A DNA stretch of 14,105 nucleotides from an uncultured Oscillospiraceae bacterium (GTDB lineage: Bacteria; Bacillota_A; Clostridia; Oscillospirales; Oscillospiraceae). Below, piece by piece: positions 13,692-14,105 of this stretch; positions within the stretch are counted from its first letter, which is position 1; the number at the start of each line of letters is the position of its first letter. Below the pieces are notes generated by a model, which saw only the letters and a list, made by a program, of their open reading frames with translations, searched no databases and was not told where the DNA came from. A program made the translations under genes and the position numbers. The stretch spans positions 1-14,105 of the forward strand of contig CALXGD010000182.1 in assembly GCA_944387745.1 (NCBI GenBank), read 5' to 3'.

Positions 13692-14105
13692 TTAGGCGGC
13701 CGCCTTAGCAGCCTTTTGTTTCTTAAAGCGCTGATTCTGCAGGAGCCACACAATGATCAGCAGGCCGAAGCCAATGGCGTCGGTGAACAGACCGGAATCC
13801 ACCAGGCTTGCCGCCGCAATCAGCAGGGCAGCCCGCTCGTAGATCCTCAGATTGGTCTTGTAGTAGCCAATCAAAGCTCCGCCCAGGCAGTAGCAGCCGA
13901 TGGTGGCGGAAATAAATGCCCACAGGATGTTGTACCAGGCCCCCTGCATCATCATCAGCTCGGGAGAGTAGACGAAGAAGAAGGGGATCACGAAGGCCAG
14001 CAGGCCAATGCGCACTGCCGTCCAGCCCACCATGTTGGGGCTGGCGCCCGCGATGCCGGCGCCGGCATAGGAGGCCAGAGCAACAGGGGGAGTGATGGCG
14101 GACAG
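13692..14105 (-). CDS. Fused TRAP permease (4TM/12TM, TAXI-type), C-terminal part
   Basis: The last 137 residues of a large membrane protein whose 5' end lies beyond the window. The opening ITPPVALASYAGAGIAG matches the second conserved TPP loop of the DctM domain as it occurs in fused 4TM/12TM TRAP permeases, followed by GWTAVRIGLLAFVIPFFFVYSPEL, which is typical of that subfamily. Three further hydrophobic segments and a basic tail (KKQKAAKAAA) end the protein. These permeases usually work with a TAXI-type binding protein and carry organic or sugar acids. The open frame runs to the window edge. The UxaA-family dehydratase gene lies 88 bp downstream, so the pair probably serves one sugar acid. 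Confidence 0.88.
   Translation of the reverse strand: MSAITPPVALASYAGAGIAGASPNMVGWTAVRIGLLAFVIPFFFVYSPELMMMQGAWYNILWAFISATIGCYCLGGALIGYYKTNLRIYERAALLIAAASLVDSGLFTDAIGFGLLIIVWLLQNQRFKKQKAAKAAA

Noticed and set aside
12026..13708. A 560-residue plus-strand open frame
   Set aside because: It lies opposite the well-supported UxaA-family gene, has a His/Leu/Gly-rich antisense composition and no convincing ribosome binding site.
1..14105. CRISPR array, tRNA, rRNA, transposase or prophage genes
   Set aside because: No regularly spaced repeats, no tRNA cloverleaf or T-loop sequence and no transposase, integrase or phage motifs were seen.

Overview
The window looks like chromosomal DNA of an endospore-forming member of the Bacillota, probably Clostridia of the Oscillospiraceae / Flavonifractor-Lawsonibacter type. 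This rests on a near-canonical SpoVT, strong AGGAGG ribosome binding sites before almost every gene, GC-rich coding DNA, and solute uptake based on TRAP and DAACS secondary transporters. The taxonomic guess is inference; no rRNA or tRNA is present.

Left part (1-3655, all minus strand): a PFL/DUF711 (UPF0210) protein cut by the window edge, preceded by its usual partner, a small UPF0237 ACT-domain protein; a YfbR-type 5'-deoxynucleotidase with a GTG start and its own sigma-A-like promoter; spoVT with a SigG-like promoter and a good intrinsic terminator; and an AraC-family regulator. The gaps between these genes carry several hairpin-rich non-coding elements.

Centre (3656-7980): the AraC gene is divergent from a plus-strand operon encoding an aldo/keto reductase and a complete three-part TRAP transporter (DctP lipoprotein, DctQ, DctM; dctQ and dctM overlap by ATGA). 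This reads as a regulated uptake-and-reduction module for an organic acid or related compound. A perfect GC hairpin without a U-tract sits between dctP and dctQ, where binding protein and membrane subunits usually differ in expression.

Between two facing terminators (7975-8369) lies about 395 bp of non-coding, hairpin-rich DNA that may be an interspersed repeat or RNA element.

Right part (8445-14105, all minus strand): in transcription order, the C-terminus of a fused TRAP permease, a UxaA/GarD-family sugar-acid dehydratase, an SDR oxidoreductase, a class I aminotransferase with its own promoter, and a DAACS-family symporter with a TTG start. The symporter is the most unusual protein here. 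Its fold motifs are intact, but the position that holds the side-chain-binding arginine in glutamate/aspartate transporters is leucine, other binding-site positions are changed, and the end of TM8 carries a cluster of cysteines. It therefore probably carries something other than acidic amino acids. The fused TRAP permease plus dehydratase looks like sugar-acid uptake and catabolism. Whether SDR, aminotransferase and symporter belong to the same pathway is open, because hairpins and an internal promoter split the run into at least two transcription units.
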